64,000 nucleotides of DNA from JAYFNU01 sp034933305 (lineage in GTDB: Bacteria > Bacillota > Clostridia > Oscillospirales > Ruminococcaceae), in NCBI GenBank assembly GCA_034933305.1, contig JAYFNU010000011.1:1-64000 (forward strand). Reading direction: 5' to 3'. Made by a program: the position numbers and the translations under genes. Positions 33,634-42,915 of the stretch are shown here, in pieces. Position 1 is the first letter of the stretch. Each line of letters begins with the position of its first letter. A model generated the notes under the pieces. It saw only the letters and a program-made list of their open reading frames with translations. It searched no databases and was not told where the DNA came from.

Positions 33634-34821
33634 ATGAAAGAAATACTGCTCGCGAAATACGGCGAGCTCGCGCTCAAGGGCCTCAACATCGGCACGTTCG
33701 AATCGGCGCTGCTCAAGACCATCCGCCGGCGCGTCGAGACGGCGGGGAATTTCAGGGTCTACAAGGCCCAGTCGACCATCTATATCGAGCCGCTCGACGA
33801 GCGCGCCGACGTGGCGAAGGCGTACGACATGCTCTCGCGGGTGTTCGGCATCGCGGCCATCGACCGCGCGCTCGTCGTTGAGAAGGATTTCGAAAAGATC
33901 TGCGCGGGCGCGGCCGAATATCTCGCGCCCGAGCTTCGCGCAGCGAAGACCTTCAAGGTCAGCGCCAAACGCTCCGACAAGACCTTTCCGCTGGACTCGA
34001 TGCAGATCGGGCGGCAGCTCGGCGATTATCTCGGCGAGCGCTTCCCGCACCTCGAGGCGGACATGAAGCATCCCGACGCGCACGTCGTCGTCGAAGTGCG
34101 CGATTTTGCGGCCTATGTGCACAGCGGCAACCGGCCGGGCGCGGGCGGCATGCCCACGGGCACGAGCGGCCGCGCGGCCGTGCTGCTTTCGGGCGGCATC
34201 GACAGCCCCGTCGCCGCCTACATGATGGCGAAGCGGGGGCTCGACCTCGTGGGCGTCCATTTCATGTCGCCGCCGTACACGAGCGAGCGTGCGCTCGACA
34301 AGGTCGTGCGGCTCGCCGGCCTCGTCAGCCGCTGGTGCGGCAACCTGCCGCTGCTGTGCGTGCCGTTCACCGACGTGCAGCTCGCCATCCGCGACAACGG
34401 GCCCGAGGAGCTGTTCACGGTGCTCATGCGCCGCTCGATGATGCGCATCGCGAACGCCGTCTGCGCGCGCGAGAAATGCGGCGCCATCGTCACGGGCGAG
34501 AGCCTCGCGCAGGTCGCCTCGCAGACGCTCGGCGCGCTCGTGTGCACCGACGCGGCCGCGGACGTCCCGGTGCTGCGCCCGCTCATCGGGATGGACAAGA
34601 CGGAGATCATCGCCGTCGCCCACCGCATCGGCACGTTCGAGACCTCCATCGAGCCGTACGAGGACTGCTGCACCATATTCACCCCGAAACACCCGAAGAC
34701 CAAACCCCGCCTCGCCGACGTCGAACAAGCGGAAGAAATTCTCAACCTCGCGGCGCTTGAAAAAGACGCAGCGGATGCGTATACTATTAAGATGCAGCAC
34801 TTTTATGATCAGTCGTTCTGA
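33634..34821 (+). CDS. thiI: tRNA 4-thiouridine synthase ThiI
   Basis: A 395-residue enzyme: N-terminal ferredoxin-like plus THUMP RNA-binding domain (about residues 1-165) and a PP-loop ATP pyrophosphatase with LLSGGIDSPVAAYMMAKRG (about 183-201). It lacks the C-terminal rhodanese domain of E. coli ThiI, as is normal for Bacillota, where sulfur comes straight from a dedicated desulfurase such as the one upstream. AGAGG is seven bases before the ATG. The large cinA fusion follows after 30 bp. Confidence 0.96.
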   Translation: MKEILLAKYGELALKGLNIGTFESALLKTIRRRVETAGNFRVYKAQSTIYIEPLDERADVAKAYDMLSRVFGIAAIDRALVVEKDFEKICAGAAEYLAPELRAAKTFKVSAKRSDKTFPLDSMQIGRQLGDYLGERFPHLEADMKHPDAHVVVEVRDFAAYVHSGNRPGAGGMPTGTSGRAAVLLSGGIDSPVAAYMMAKRGLDLVGVHFMSPPYTSERALDKVVRLAGLVSRWCGNLPLLCVPFTDVQLAIRDNGPEELFTVLMRRSMMRIANAVCAREKCGAIVTGESLAQVASQTLGALVCTDAAADVPVLRPLIGMDKTEIIAVAHRIGTFETSIEPYEDCCTIFTPKHPKTKPRLADVEQAEEILNLAALEKDAADAYTIKMQHFYDQSF

Positions 34822-34851
34822 TCCCAACGAAATTCAAAGGAGGTGACGGAC

Positions 34852-37800
34852 TTGAAAGCGGAGATCATCGCGGTGGGCACCGAGCTGCTCATGGGCAACA
34901 CGCAGAACACCAACGCGACGTACATCGCGCGCAAGCTTGCGCTGCTCGGCTATGAGGTCCATCACCAGACGGTCGTCGGCGACGTCGAACAGGACATCGT
35001 CGACGCCGTGCGCATCGCCGTCGCGCGCAGCGAGCTGACGGTGCTCACCGGCGGCCTCGGGCCGACGGACGACGACATGACGAAGGAAGCGGTCGCGAAG
35101 GCGTTCGGCTTCCAGCTCATCCGCGACCCCGCCATCCTCGAGGGCATCCGCGCGTTCTTCAAATCGCTCGGCCGCGAGATGGCGCCCAACAACGAAAAAC
35201 AGGCCGACCTCATCCAGGGCGGCGAGGCGCTGCCGAATCCCAACGGCACGGCGCCCGGCATCTACATCGAGGGCAAGAAGCAGGTCATCGCGATCCTGCC
35301 GGGGCCCCCGCGCGAGATGGAGCCGATGTTCGACAACGAACTCGCGCCGCGCCTCGCGAAGCTCAACAAGCTCGCCACCTACACGGCCTCGGCGCACATC
35401 TTCGGCATCGGCGAATCGGAGCTGGAGCTGCGCATCAAGGACCTGCTCTATAAAAAGAATCCCTATGCGGCGCCGTACGCCAAGACGGGCGAGGTGCACA
35501 TCGACATCTGCGCCCACGCCCCCACGCAGACCGAGGCGATGACGCTCGCGAAGGAGTACATCGAAAAGATCAAGGAGCGCGCGGGCGACTGCGTCTATTC
35601 GACGGACGGCTGCGAGCTCAATGAGACGGTCGTCAAACTGCTGACCGAGACGGGCATGAAGGTGTCCCTCGCCGAGAGCTGCACGGGCGGCCTGCTCGCG
35701 TCGAGCATCACCGAGATCCCCGGCGCGTCGCGCGTCTTCGAATACGGCATGGCGGCGTACGCCGACTGGGTGAAAAACGAAGACCTCGACGTCGACCCCG
35801 CGGTGCTGCGCCGGTACACGGCCATCAGCTCCGTGACCGCGGCCGAGATGGCGAAGGGCGCATTCGACAACGGGCGCGCCGACATCGGCGTCGGCATCAC
35901 GGGCCTCGCGGGCCCGGACGTCGGCGAGTACATCGACAAGCCCGCCGGCCTCGTGTATATCGCCGTCGCCGACAGCGGGAACGTCATCGTCAAAAAGTTC
36001 ACCTTCAACGCTTCGCGCGGGCGCGCGTATGTGCGCGAGCTCTGCGTCAAGAACGCGCTCGATATGATCCGGCGCTTCGTGCTGGGCCTGCCCATCGACG
36101 GGGCGCGGCGCTTCGAGCCCGACCGCCTCGCCGATCTCGACCGGGAAAAGCCGAAAAAGAAGAGCAGCCTCGCCGTCGAGCGCGGCGCGCTCATGGTGCT
36201 GTGCGGCCTCGTGCTGCTCGGCGGCGCCTACGTCGGCGTGCGCTCGCTCAAGGAGCGCTTCGACGCCAACGTCTACGCCGACATCCGCTCGACCTACGCC
36301 GAGACGGCGGCGAGCGGCGACAAGACCGAAGTCAGCCTCGAGGCGCTCGCCCAGAGCAACGCCGACACCGTCGGCTGGCTGTGGAACGACAGCGGCTCCG
36401 TCGACAGCGTCGTCGTCGGCTGGAAGGCGGACGGCTATTACGACAACCACGACTTCAAGGGCTACGAGAGCGCGCTCGGGTGCCTGCACATCGCCAACGA
36501 GACCGACATCCTGACCGGCCCCGACAACATCGTCATCAAGGGCAGCAGCGCGGGCGAGGGCCTCATGTTCGCGCCGCTGCTGTCGAGCGCCGACCCCGCC
36601 TACCTCGCGGACAACTACACGTTCAGCCTGAAAACGGAGGACGGCGTCACGCAGTACGAGGTGTTCTCGGTCTGCTACGTCAACACCAATGAAAGCGTCG
36701 GCGCGCTGCAGACGTTTTACCTCAACTCCTATTTTGACGACGAAAATCCCGCGACCGACTTCATCGTCGAGGCCAAGATCCGCTCCGTCGTCAACGTCGA
36801 CGTCAGCGTCGTGCCCTCCGACCGCTTCCTGACCCTCGTCACGGACGGGACGGACTGGAGCGGCGAAAAGATCGTCGTCATCGCGCGCGCGGTGCGCGAG
36901 GGCGAGACGGCCGGCCTCGCGGCGACGGCGTTCACGAAAAACATGGCGCCGCTGTGCCCCGACGTGTGGTATTCGGTCAACAAATCGACGTCGCTCGTCA
37001 ACGAGCCCATCGAGCGCGACAAGTGGAAAAACTGGGTCGTCGACAACGAGCGCGCGCTCAACGGGGAATCCGGCGGCGCGCTGACGGCCGTGGGCAACCA
37101 GGAATTCGGCTCGAATTACGACAACGATCCCACCAAGGCGGTGCAGCTGACGGTCATCATGAACGGGACCCAGACGACCGGCTCGCCGCTGTACATCGTC
37201 AGCCGCATGGTCGCGGCGCAGGTGTCGTCCGGCTATTCGGACGAGGCCGTCAAGGCGCAGGCCATCGCCGACATCTCGAGCCTGCGGTACGATTTCAACA
37301 CGGTGGGCACGCCCTCCGTGACGGGGCAGGTCGCATCCGACGGGATCGTCGCCCTCGTGACCGAAGTCATCGACCAGTGCATGTTCTACGGCGGCGCGCC
37401 CGCCTACGCCCCCTGCTTCGTCAGCTGCGCGCTCAAAACGAACGCGTACGACGAGGTCTATCCCGACAGCGCCGGCGCGTACCCGTACCTCGTGAGCGTG
37501 CAGAGCAGCTATGATTACAACGCGGCGGGCTATACCCGCTCGACCAATTTCAACGAGTCCGTCGTCCGTTCCCGCATCGAGGGCTATTACGGCATCAAGC
37601 TGTCGGACAATTACGCCGGCTGGATCAACGTCACGGAGAAGACGGCCGCGGGCTACGCGAAGACCGTCAGCATCGACGGCCAGCTCACCGTGACGGGCGC
37701 CGATCTCGCGCTCAAATGTCTCGAGCTGCGCTCGGCATATTTCACGCTGACGTGGAGCGACGACAAGGTCGCGACCTTCGCCATCACCGGCAACGGCGAC

Positions 37801-37917
37801 GGCGTCGGCATGAGCCAGAGCGGCGCGAACCAGTACGCGAAGGTCAACAGCTGGAGCTGCAAGCAGATCCTCGAACACTATTTCCCGGGCACGACGATCG
37901 AGACGATCACGTGGTGA
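34852..37917 (+). CDS. cinA: CinA fused to TM helix, sortase-B-like domain and SpoIID-like domain
   Basis: One uninterrupted 1021-codon frame. Residues ~1-410 are a complete CinA: MoaB-like part (AVGTELLMGNTQNTN, TGGLGPTDDD, LPGPPREMEPMF) and C-terminal amidohydrolase part (AESCTGGLLAS, TGLAGPD). A basic KKK patch and one helix (about 445-464) follow. Residues ~500-680 resemble class B sortase (NADTVGWLW, YYDNHDFKGYESALG), but the histidine position reads KGSSAGEG and the cysteine position LTLVTDG; only the Arg (VVIARAV) remains. Residues ~760-1021 resemble SpoIID/LytB (VAAQVSSGYSDEAVKAQA; GVGMSQSGANQYA) with Gln where SpoIID has its catalytic Glu. CinA would face the cytoplasm, the rest outside. 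Start is TTG 34852, eight bases after AAAGGAGG. No internal ribosome site or frameshift is seen at the junction. Confidence 0.85.
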   Translation: MKAEIIAVGTELLMGNTQNTNATYIARKLALLGYEVHHQTVVGDVEQDIVDAVRIAVARSELTVLTGGLGPTDDDMTKEAVAKAFGFQLIRDPAILEGIRAFFKSLGREMAPNNEKQADLIQGGEALPNPNGTAPGIYIEGKKQVIAILPGPPREMEPMFDNELAPRLAKLNKLATYTASAHIFGIGESELELRIKDLLYKKNPYAAPYAKTGEVHIDICAHAPTQTEAMTLAKEYIEKIKERAGDCVYSTDGCELNETVVKLLTETGMKVSLAESCTGGLLASSITEIPGASRVFEYGMAAYADWVKNEDLDVDPAVLRRYTAISSVTAAEMAKGAFDNGRADIGVGITGLAGPDVGEYIDKPAGLVYIAVADSGNVIVKKFTFNASRGRAYVRELCVKNALDMIRRFVLGLPIDGARRFEPDRLADLDREKPKKKSSLAVERGALMVLCGLVLLGGAYVGVRSLKERFDANVYADIRSTYAETAASGDKTEVSLEALAQSNADTVGWLWNDSGSVDSVVVGWKADGYYDNHDFKGYESALGCLHIANETDILTGPDNIVIKGSSAGEGLMFAPLLSSADPAYLADNYTFSLKTEDGVTQYEVFSVCYVNTNESVGALQTFYLNSYFDDENPATDFIVEAKIRSVVNVDVSVVPSDRFLTLVTDGTDWSGEKIVVIARAVREGETAGLAATAFTKNMAPLCPDVWYSVNKSTSLVNEPIERDKWKNWVVDNERALNGESGGALTAVGNQEFGSNYDNDPTKAVQLTVIMNGTQTTGSPLYIVSRMVAAQVSSGYSDEAVKAQAIADISSLRYDFNTVGTPSVTGQVASDGIVALVTEVIDQCMFYGGAPAYAPCFVSCALKTNAYDEVYPDSAGAYPYLVSVQSSYDYNAAGYTRSTNFNESVVRSRIEGYYGIKLSDNYAGWINVTEKTAAGYAKTVSIDGQLTVTGADLALKCLELRSAYFTLTWSDDKVATFAITGNGDGVGMSQSGANQYAKVNSWSCKQILEHYFPGTTIETITW

Positions 37918-37930
37918 TCCCCCGGGCCGC

Positions 37931-37966
37931 AAAAAAAGAGCGCCGGTCGAAAGACCGGCGCTTTTT
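37931..37966 (+). terminator. Bidirectional terminator after the cinA fusion
   Basis: A 10-bp stem (37939-37948 with 37953-37962), GAAA loop, T-run on the plus strand and A7 upstream serving the convergent minus-strand operon. Confidence 0.9.
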
Positions 37967-37977
37967 GTCGTGCTGCG

Positions 37978-38577
37978 CTATTTTCTGTAGTCCTCCAGCT
38001 TTTGGGCGTATTCCTCGTGGGAGATGATGCCCGCCGCGAGCAGGTCGCGGAGCTCGGTGATCTTGCGCTGGTACGCCTCGGGCGACAGCGGGATCATCTT
38101 GTGCGCGCTGTAGGACGCGGAGGACACCGTCGGGGCGACGGACGTGGAGCCCGCGGGGCGGTAGCCCGCTTCCATCTCGTCGATGGCGTTGAACTGCCCC
38201 GGCTCAAGCGCGGAATGCCGCGCGTCCTCGCACAGATGGCCGTCGGAGGCGGTCATCGAATAGGGCGAGGAGCTCTGCCTGCCGCCGGCCGCCTTCGGCG
38301 CGGCGGACTGCCCGTCGCGCTTCTGCGAGCGCACGACCGCGATGAGGCCGACGACGACGAGCAGCAGCATCACGATCGGAACGATCAGGAAGCCGTAGCC
38401 TTCCGGCAGCAGCGAGGCGGCGAGGATGACGGGAAAGATGAGCAGCGTCCAGACGCCGCCCTTTTTGTTGTTTTCGCCGCGCCCCGCGAAGCGGTCGGTC
38501 TGGGAGGACTGCGTGCCCTGCGCGCGGCTGATGGAGTTGTTGAGATTGGTCGGATAGCGGTCGTTCGGGATGTTCAT
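37978..38577 (-). CDS. Membrane protein with C-terminal SHOCT domain
   Basis: A 199-residue protein: polar, Asn/Ser/Gln-rich N-terminus (~40 residues), two hydrophobic helices (about 43-58 and 63-82), a Ser/Ala-rich linker, and a C-terminal SHOCT module (ITELRDLLAAGIISHEEYAQK, cited as two parts: ITELRDLLAAG and IISHEEYAQK). SHOCT domains are short oligomerisation motifs at protein ends. AAAGGAG precedes the ATG. It is the last gene of the ddl-murI-DUF1934-argS run. Function unknown. Confidence 0.78.
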   Translation of the reverse strand: MNIPNDRYPTNLNNSISRAQGTQSSQTDRFAGRGENNKKGGVWTLLIFPVILAASLLPEGYGFLIVPIVMLLLVVVGLIAVVRSQKRDGQSAAPKAAGGRQSSSPYSMTASDGHLCEDARHSALEPGQFNAIDEMEAGYRPAGSTSVAPTVSSASYSAHKMIPLSPEAYQRKITELRDLLAAGIISHEEYAQKLEDYRK

Positions 38578-38604
38578 GTCGTGCTCCTTTCCCCTGTGGG
38601 GAGG

Positions 38605-40293
38605 TCACATGGTTTCGGGCGCGGTGATCTTGAGCAGCGCGAGGCAGTTGCGCAGCACCTGGCGGGTCGCGAGGCACAGCCCCGTGCGCGCGAGGCACAG
38701 CGGCGCTTCGGCGCACTTGACGCGGCAGCTCGTGTAGAAGCGGTGGTAGGCGCTCGCGAGATCGACCGTATAGCGCGTGATGCGCGCGGGATCGTACTCG
38801 CGCGCGGCGGCGTCGATCTCGGAGGGCAGCTTCGCGATGTGGCGGATGAGCGCCAGCTCGTCCGGCTCGCGCAGCTGCGCAAAGTCGGCCTGCGCGGCGC
38901 TGTCGACGTCGATGCCCTCGGCGCGCAGATTCTTGAGGATGCTGCAGATGCGCGCGTGCGCGTACTGGACATAATAGACGGGGTTGTCCGAGCTCTCCTT
39001 TACGGCGAGATCGAGGTCGAAGTCGAAGTGGCTCTTCGGCTCGCGCAGATTGAAGAAGAAGCGGGCGGCGTCGATGGGGATCTCGTCGAGCAGGTCGGTC
39101 AGCGTGATCGCCTTGCCGGTGCGCTTGCTCATGCGCACGGGCTCGCCGTCGCGCACGAGCCGCACGAGCTGCATGAGCACGATGTCGAGCTTGTCGCCGT
39201 CGAGACCGATGGCGTCCATCGCGCCCTTGAGCCGGGCGACGTGGCCGTGGTGGTCGGCGCCCCAGACGTTGATGACGCGGTCGAAGCCGCGGGTGACGAA
39301 TTTGTTGTAGTGGTAGGCGATGTCGGCCGCGAAATAGGTCGGGATGCCGTTCGCGCGCACGAGGACCTCGTCCTTTTCCGCGCCGAAATCGGTCGCCCTG
39401 TACCAGACCGCGCCGTCCTTTTCATAGGTGTGGCCCTTCTGTCCGAGCAGGTCGATGACCATCGCGACGGTGCCGTCGCGGTGCAGCGTGCTCTCGCGGA
39501 ACCATACGTCGAAGCGGATGCGGTATTTCTCGAGGTCGGCGCGCAGCCCGTCGACGTTTTTGGGCAGCGCGTAGTCGATGAGCGCCCGCTTGCGCTCCTC
39601 CTCGCCGACGTTCACATAGGCGTCGCCGTGCAGTGCCGCGAATTCCTTCGCGCGCACGATGATGTCCTCGCCGTGATAGCCGTCCTCCGGGAATTCGACG
39701 TCCTGATGATAGAGCTCGAGATAACGGGCGCTCAGCGAGCTGCCGAATTTCTCGATCTGGTTGCCCGCGTCGTTGACGTAGAACTCGCGCGTCACGTCGT
39801 AGCCCGCCGCGTCGAGCACGCTCGCGAGACAGTCGCCGAGCGCGCCGCCGCGCGCGTTGCCGAGGTGCATGGGGCCCGTGGGATTCGCGGACACGAACTC
39901 GACCATGTATTTCCGGTGCGCGCCCGTCCCGGTGCGGCCGTACTGCTCTTTTTCCTCCAGCACGCCGGCCACGACGCCGGCGTAATACTCCTCGCCGAGG
40001 AACAGGTTGAGAAAGCCGGGGCCCGCGACCTCGGCGCGCGCGAAGACGGTGCCGCCGAGCGACAGCTCGCCGCAGATGATCTCGGCGATGCGGCGCGGGG
40101 GCATGGAAAACGCCCGCGCGCCGACGAGCGCGACGTTGGCGGCGAAATCGCCGTGCGACGTGTCGGCCGGGATCTCGACGGTGAAATCGGGGATCGGCGC
40201 ATCGGGCAGCAGGCCCTTCTGCCGGGCGGCCGCGCACGCCTTGAGGATGCTCTCTTTCGCGCCGCTTTTCGCGAGCGCCACAGGGTCACGCAT
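38605..40293 (-). CDS. argS: Arginyl-tRNA synthetase
   Basis: A 562-residue class I synthetase. N-terminal Arg-S additional domain, then the HIGH motif as ANPTGPMHLGNARGG (about residues 133-147), and a KMSKS-like RMSKRTGKAITL (about 387-398). The C-terminal anticodon-binding DALR helix bundle is present (ALIRHIAKLPSEID, about 473-486). Start overlaps the stop of the DUF1934 gene; the ywiB-argS neighbourhood also occurs in Bacillus. Confidence 0.97.
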   Translation of the reverse strand: MRDPVALAKSGAKESILKACAAARQKGLLPDAPIPDFTVEIPADTSHGDFAANVALVGARAFSMPPRRIAEIICGELSLGGTVFARAEVAGPGFLNLFLGEEYYAGVVAGVLEEKEQYGRTGTGAHRKYMVEFVSANPTGPMHLGNARGGALGDCLASVLDAAGYDVTREFYVNDAGNQIEKFGSSLSARYLELYHQDVEFPEDGYHGEDIIVRAKEFAALHGDAYVNVGEEERKRALIDYALPKNVDGLRADLEKYRIRFDVWFRESTLHRDGTVAMVIDLLGQKGHTYEKDGAVWYRATDFGAEKDEVLVRANGIPTYFAADIAYHYNKFVTRGFDRVINVWGADHHGHVARLKGAMDAIGLDGDKLDIVLMQLVRLVRDGEPVRMSKRTGKAITLTDLLDEIPIDAARFFFNLREPKSHFDFDLDLAVKESSDNPVYYVQYAHARICSILKNLRAEGIDVDSAAQADFAQLREPDELALIRHIAKLPSEIDAAAREYDPARITRYTVDLASAYHRFYTSCRVKCAEAPLCLARTGLCLATRQVLRNCLALLKITAPETM

Positions 40294-40750
40294 TGTTCTT
40301 GTTCTCCCTTACGGTGATGTCGAGCTCGTTTTCCGACAGCTGGGTCGCGTTGAGGTCGAGCGCATAGCGCAGCCGCAGACGTCCGCCCTTGTCGGTGAGC
40401 CTGTTTTCGATGGTGTCGGCGCGGACGCCGAGCATGAAGCTGCCGAAGCCGGTGTCGTAATGGCACATGTGCTTGCGGCCCTTTTCAAGCGTCAGCTGCG
40501 AGACGGCCTCGCCCGTGCGCGACATCGTCACGCGGCGGTCGGCCTCGACGCGCAGCGTCGTCACGGCGCCGTTATAGCCGGTCGCTTCCGTCTCGGTATA
40601 GCTGATGTAGTAGTCGTCGTCCTTTTTATAGAATTTTCCGAGCGTCGAAAGCGACAGCCTGTCCGTGTCGCCGTCGGCGCGCTGGGTGCCCTTGATGTTG
40701 ATGACGCAGTTGAAGGCGCCGGGCTCCGGCGCGGATGCGGATGCAGTCAT
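40286..40750 (-). CDS. DUF1934 (YwiB-like) protein
   Basis: A 154-residue single-domain protein with alternating strands, resembling the lipocalin-like/calycin beta-barrel YwiB family. It has INIKGTQRADGDTD near the N-terminus, YYISYTETEATGYNGAVTT and a C-terminal LRLRYALDLN strand. ATG 40750 overlaps murI's stop (ATGA). Its place directly before argS is conserved in Bacillota. The function is unknown. Confidence 0.85.
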   Translation of the reverse strand: MTASASAPEPGAFNCVINIKGTQRADGDTDRLSLSTLGKFYKKDDDYYISYTETEATGYNGAVTTLRVEADRRVTMSRTGEAVSQLTLEKGRKHMCHYDTGFGSFMLGVRADTIENRLTDKGGRLRLRYALDLNATQLSENELDITVRENKNNA

Positions 40751-41577
40751 AGCAATGCCTCGCTGATGGGGATGTCCTCGATGGATACGGCGGACGCCTT
40801 GCCGCGCACGGCGCGGCCGAGAAAAAGCTCGGCGAGCGGCACGAAGCCCTCGGGACTGTCGGATGTGAAGAAGTGCAGCGCGCCGCCGCCGTCGGACAGC
40901 AGACCCGCCGCGCGCAGGGTGTCGGCGGCGCACCGCGCCGTCTCGCGGCCCGCGTCGACGAGCGCGACGTCCGCGCCGAGCACGTCGGCGATGATGTCGC
41001 GGATGATGGGGTAGTGGGTGCAGCCGAGGATGACGGTGTCGACGCCCTCCGCCCGCAGGGGGGCGAGATATTCCGCCGCGACGGCGCGCGTCACGGCGCA
41101 GTCGCGCGCGACATAGCCGTTCTCGACGAGCGGCACGAACAGCGGACAGGCCTTCGGAAAGACCGCGAGCTGCGCGTTTTCGGCCGCGAGCGCCTTTTCG
41201 AAAGAGCGGCTGCGGATGGTGGCGGGCGTGCCGAGCACGCCGATGCGGCCGTTCTTCGTCGCGGCGGCGGCGGCCTTCGCCGTGGGCGCCACGACCGTCA
41301 CGAGCGGCACCGGCAGCCGGTCGGCGAAGCCGGCGGGCAGCGTCGAGGAGACGGTGCCGCAGGCGGCGACGACGAGCTTTACGTTTTTCGACAGCAGGAA
41401 AGAAATATCCTGCTTCGAGTAGCGCAGGATGGTGTCGGCGTTGCGCGTGCCGTAGGGGACGCGCGCGGTGTCGCCGAAGAAGATGATGTCCTCGTGCGGC
41501 AGCAGCCGCACGAGCTCCTTGACGGCGGTCAGGCCGCCGAGGCCCGAGTCAAAAACGCCGATGGCGCTGTCGTTCAT
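40747..41577 (-). CDS. murI: Glutamate racemase
   Basis: A 276-residue cofactor-independent racemase supplying D-glutamate for peptidoglycan. Blocks: GVFDSGLGGLT (about residues 8-18), FFGDTARVPYG (about 37-47), the first catalytic Cys in AACGTVSST (about 75-83) and the second in GCTHYPII (about 189-196). The residue after the first Cys is Gly instead of the more usual Asn (ACNT). Translationally coupled to both ddl upstream and the DUF1934 gene downstream. Confidence 0.95.
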   Translation of the reverse strand: MNDSAIGVFDSGLGGLTAVKELVRLLPHEDIIFFGDTARVPYGTRNADTILRYSKQDISFLLSKNVKLVVAACGTVSSTLPAGFADRLPVPLVTVVAPTAKAAAAATKNGRIGVLGTPATIRSRSFEKALAAENAQLAVFPKACPLFVPLVENGYVARDCAVTRAVAAEYLAPLRAEGVDTVILGCTHYPIIRDIIADVLGADVALVDAGRETARCAADTLRAAGLLSDGGGALHFFTSDSPEGFVPLAELFLGRAVRGKASAVSIEDIPISEALL

Positions 41578-42653
41578 GCGTTCTCCTTCGCGCGCGCGGC
41601 GGCGAGCGCCACGAGCCTTTCGATAAGCCGCGCATAGGCGGTGCCGGAGGCCTCCATCAGCTTCGGGTACATGCTGATGGACGTGAAGCCGGGGATGGTG
41701 TTGAGCTCGTTGAGATAGATGTCGCCCGTCGCGCCGTCCATCAGGAAATCGACCCGCGCGAGCCCCGCGCAGCCCAGCGCCCGGTAGGCCTCGACGGCCG
41801 TCTCGCGGATGGTGCGCGCCTGCGCTTCGGTGATGCGCGCGGGGATGAGCGTCTCGCTTTTGTTCGCGAGGTATTTCGCGTCGTAATCGTAAAATTCGTT
41901 GCAGGGCACGATCTCGCCGACCACGGAGGCCTCGGGCATATCGTTGCCGAGCACCGCGACTTCGAGCTCCTTGCCCGCGACGGTGCGCTCCGCGACGGCC
42001 TTGACGTCGTACCGGAAGGCCAGCTCAAGCGCCCGGCGCAGCTCCGCCGCGTCGTGCGCCTTCGTCACGCCGACGGACGAGCCGGCGTTGGCGGGCTTGA
42101 CGAAGATGGGGTAGCCGAGCTTCTGCGAAAGCTCCTTTTCGAGCGCGCCGAAATCGGCGAGATCGGCGGGGCGCACGGCCGCCCAGGCCGTGTGGGGAAT
42201 GCCCGCGTGGTCGAGCAGCGTGCTCGTGACCGCCTTGTCCATGCACGCGGCGCTCGACAGCACGTCGCAGCCGACGAAGGGGATGCCCGCGAGCGTGAAG
42301 AGCCCCTGGATGGTGCCGTCCTCGCCGTTTTTGCCGTGCAGCACGGGGAAGGCGACGTCGACGGGCTCGTTTTTGTAGGAGCCGTTGAAGAAGGTGACGA
42401 GACCGCGCACGCCGCGGTCGGGGGAGATGACGCACGGCGTCAGCAGGTCGATGTCGCGGACCCAGCTGCCGTCCTCTATCTTTTCGACGGGGCCGTCGTA
42501 TTTGTACCACCGGCCCTGTTTCGTGATGCCGATGCGCACCGTCTCAAAGCGGTCCGCGGACATGTTGCGCAGCACGCTCGCCGCCGACAGCAGCGATACC
42601 TCGTATTCGCTCGACGCGCCGCCGAAAATGACCGCGACTTTCAGACGTTCCAT
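41574..42653 (-). CDS. ddl: D-alanine--D-alanine ligase
   Basis: A 359-residue ATP-grasp enzyme for peptidoglycan precursors. It has VIFGGASSEYEVSLLSA at the N-terminus, HGKNGEDGTIQGLF (about residues 99-112), KPANAGSSVGVTK (about 186-198), the omega-loop FYDYDAKY (about 254-261) typical of D-Ala-D-Ala rather than D-Lac ligases, and LNELNTIPGFT (about 318-328). ATG 42653 follows AGAGG. First gene of the cell-wall/argS operon with its own promoter. Confidence 0.97.
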   Translation of the reverse strand: MERLKVAVIFGGASSEYEVSLLSAASVLRNMSADRFETVRIGITKQGRWYKYDGPVEKIEDGSWVRDIDLLTPCVISPDRGVRGLVTFFNGSYKNEPVDVAFPVLHGKNGEDGTIQGLFTLAGIPFVGCDVLSSAACMDKAVTSTLLDHAGIPHTAWAAVRPADLADFGALEKELSQKLGYPIFVKPANAGSSVGVTKAHDAAELRRALELAFRYDVKAVAERTVAGKELEVAVLGNDMPEASVVGEIVPCNEFYDYDAKYLANKSETLIPARITEAQARTIRETAVEAYRALGCAGLARVDFLMDGATGDIYLNELNTIPGFTSISMYPKLMEASGTAYARLIERLVALAAARAKENA

Positions 42654-42714
42654 GGGTGATTACCTCTATCCTGAAAAATTAGCGTCTTCCGGCGCCGCAT
42701 ATATAGCGTTTCGT

Positions 42715-42743
42715 ATTATAATATATTTGCGGGAAAAAAGCAA
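42715..42743 (-). promoter_or_regulatory. Promoter of the ddl-murI-DUF1934-argS operon
   Basis: Minus-strand TTGCTT (42738-42743), 17-bp spacer, TATAAT (42715-42720). Divergent from the rpmG promoter, with 29 bp between the -35 boxes. Confidence 0.75.
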
Positions 42744-42772
42744 AATTCCTGCCGGGGACGGGGAATTTCCGC

Positions 42773-42801
42773 TTGACTTGCCCCCGCGGGGATGCTATAG
42801 T
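42773..42801 (+). promoter_or_regulatory. Promoter of rpmG-secE-nusG-rplK-rplA operon
   Basis: TTGACT (42773-42778), 17-bp spacer, TATAGT (42796-42801), extended -10 TGC. A ~115-nt leader follows. Confidence 0.85.
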
Positions 42802-42915
42802 TATCTTACCTCTTTGTCGGGTGTATTTTTTTGTGCGCGCATTTTTGCACGAAAACGCCCGGGTGAGGGAGGCAGAAGCCGCCCACTGGCGGTACAATAC
42901 GGAGGTGCCGAAAAA

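Noticed and set aside
36060..36250. Sequencing frameshift or lost stop joining cinA to a separate gene
   Set aside because: The frame is continuous, both halves are in the same frame, and no Shine-Dalgarno site or suitable start exists at the junction. Still worth confirming by resequencing.
34834..37932. Open antisense frame of over 1000 codons opposite the cinA fusion
   Set aside because: It is a high-GC shadow: Arg/Asp/Val-rich composition, no domain, no ribosome site. The plus-strand frame has clear domains.
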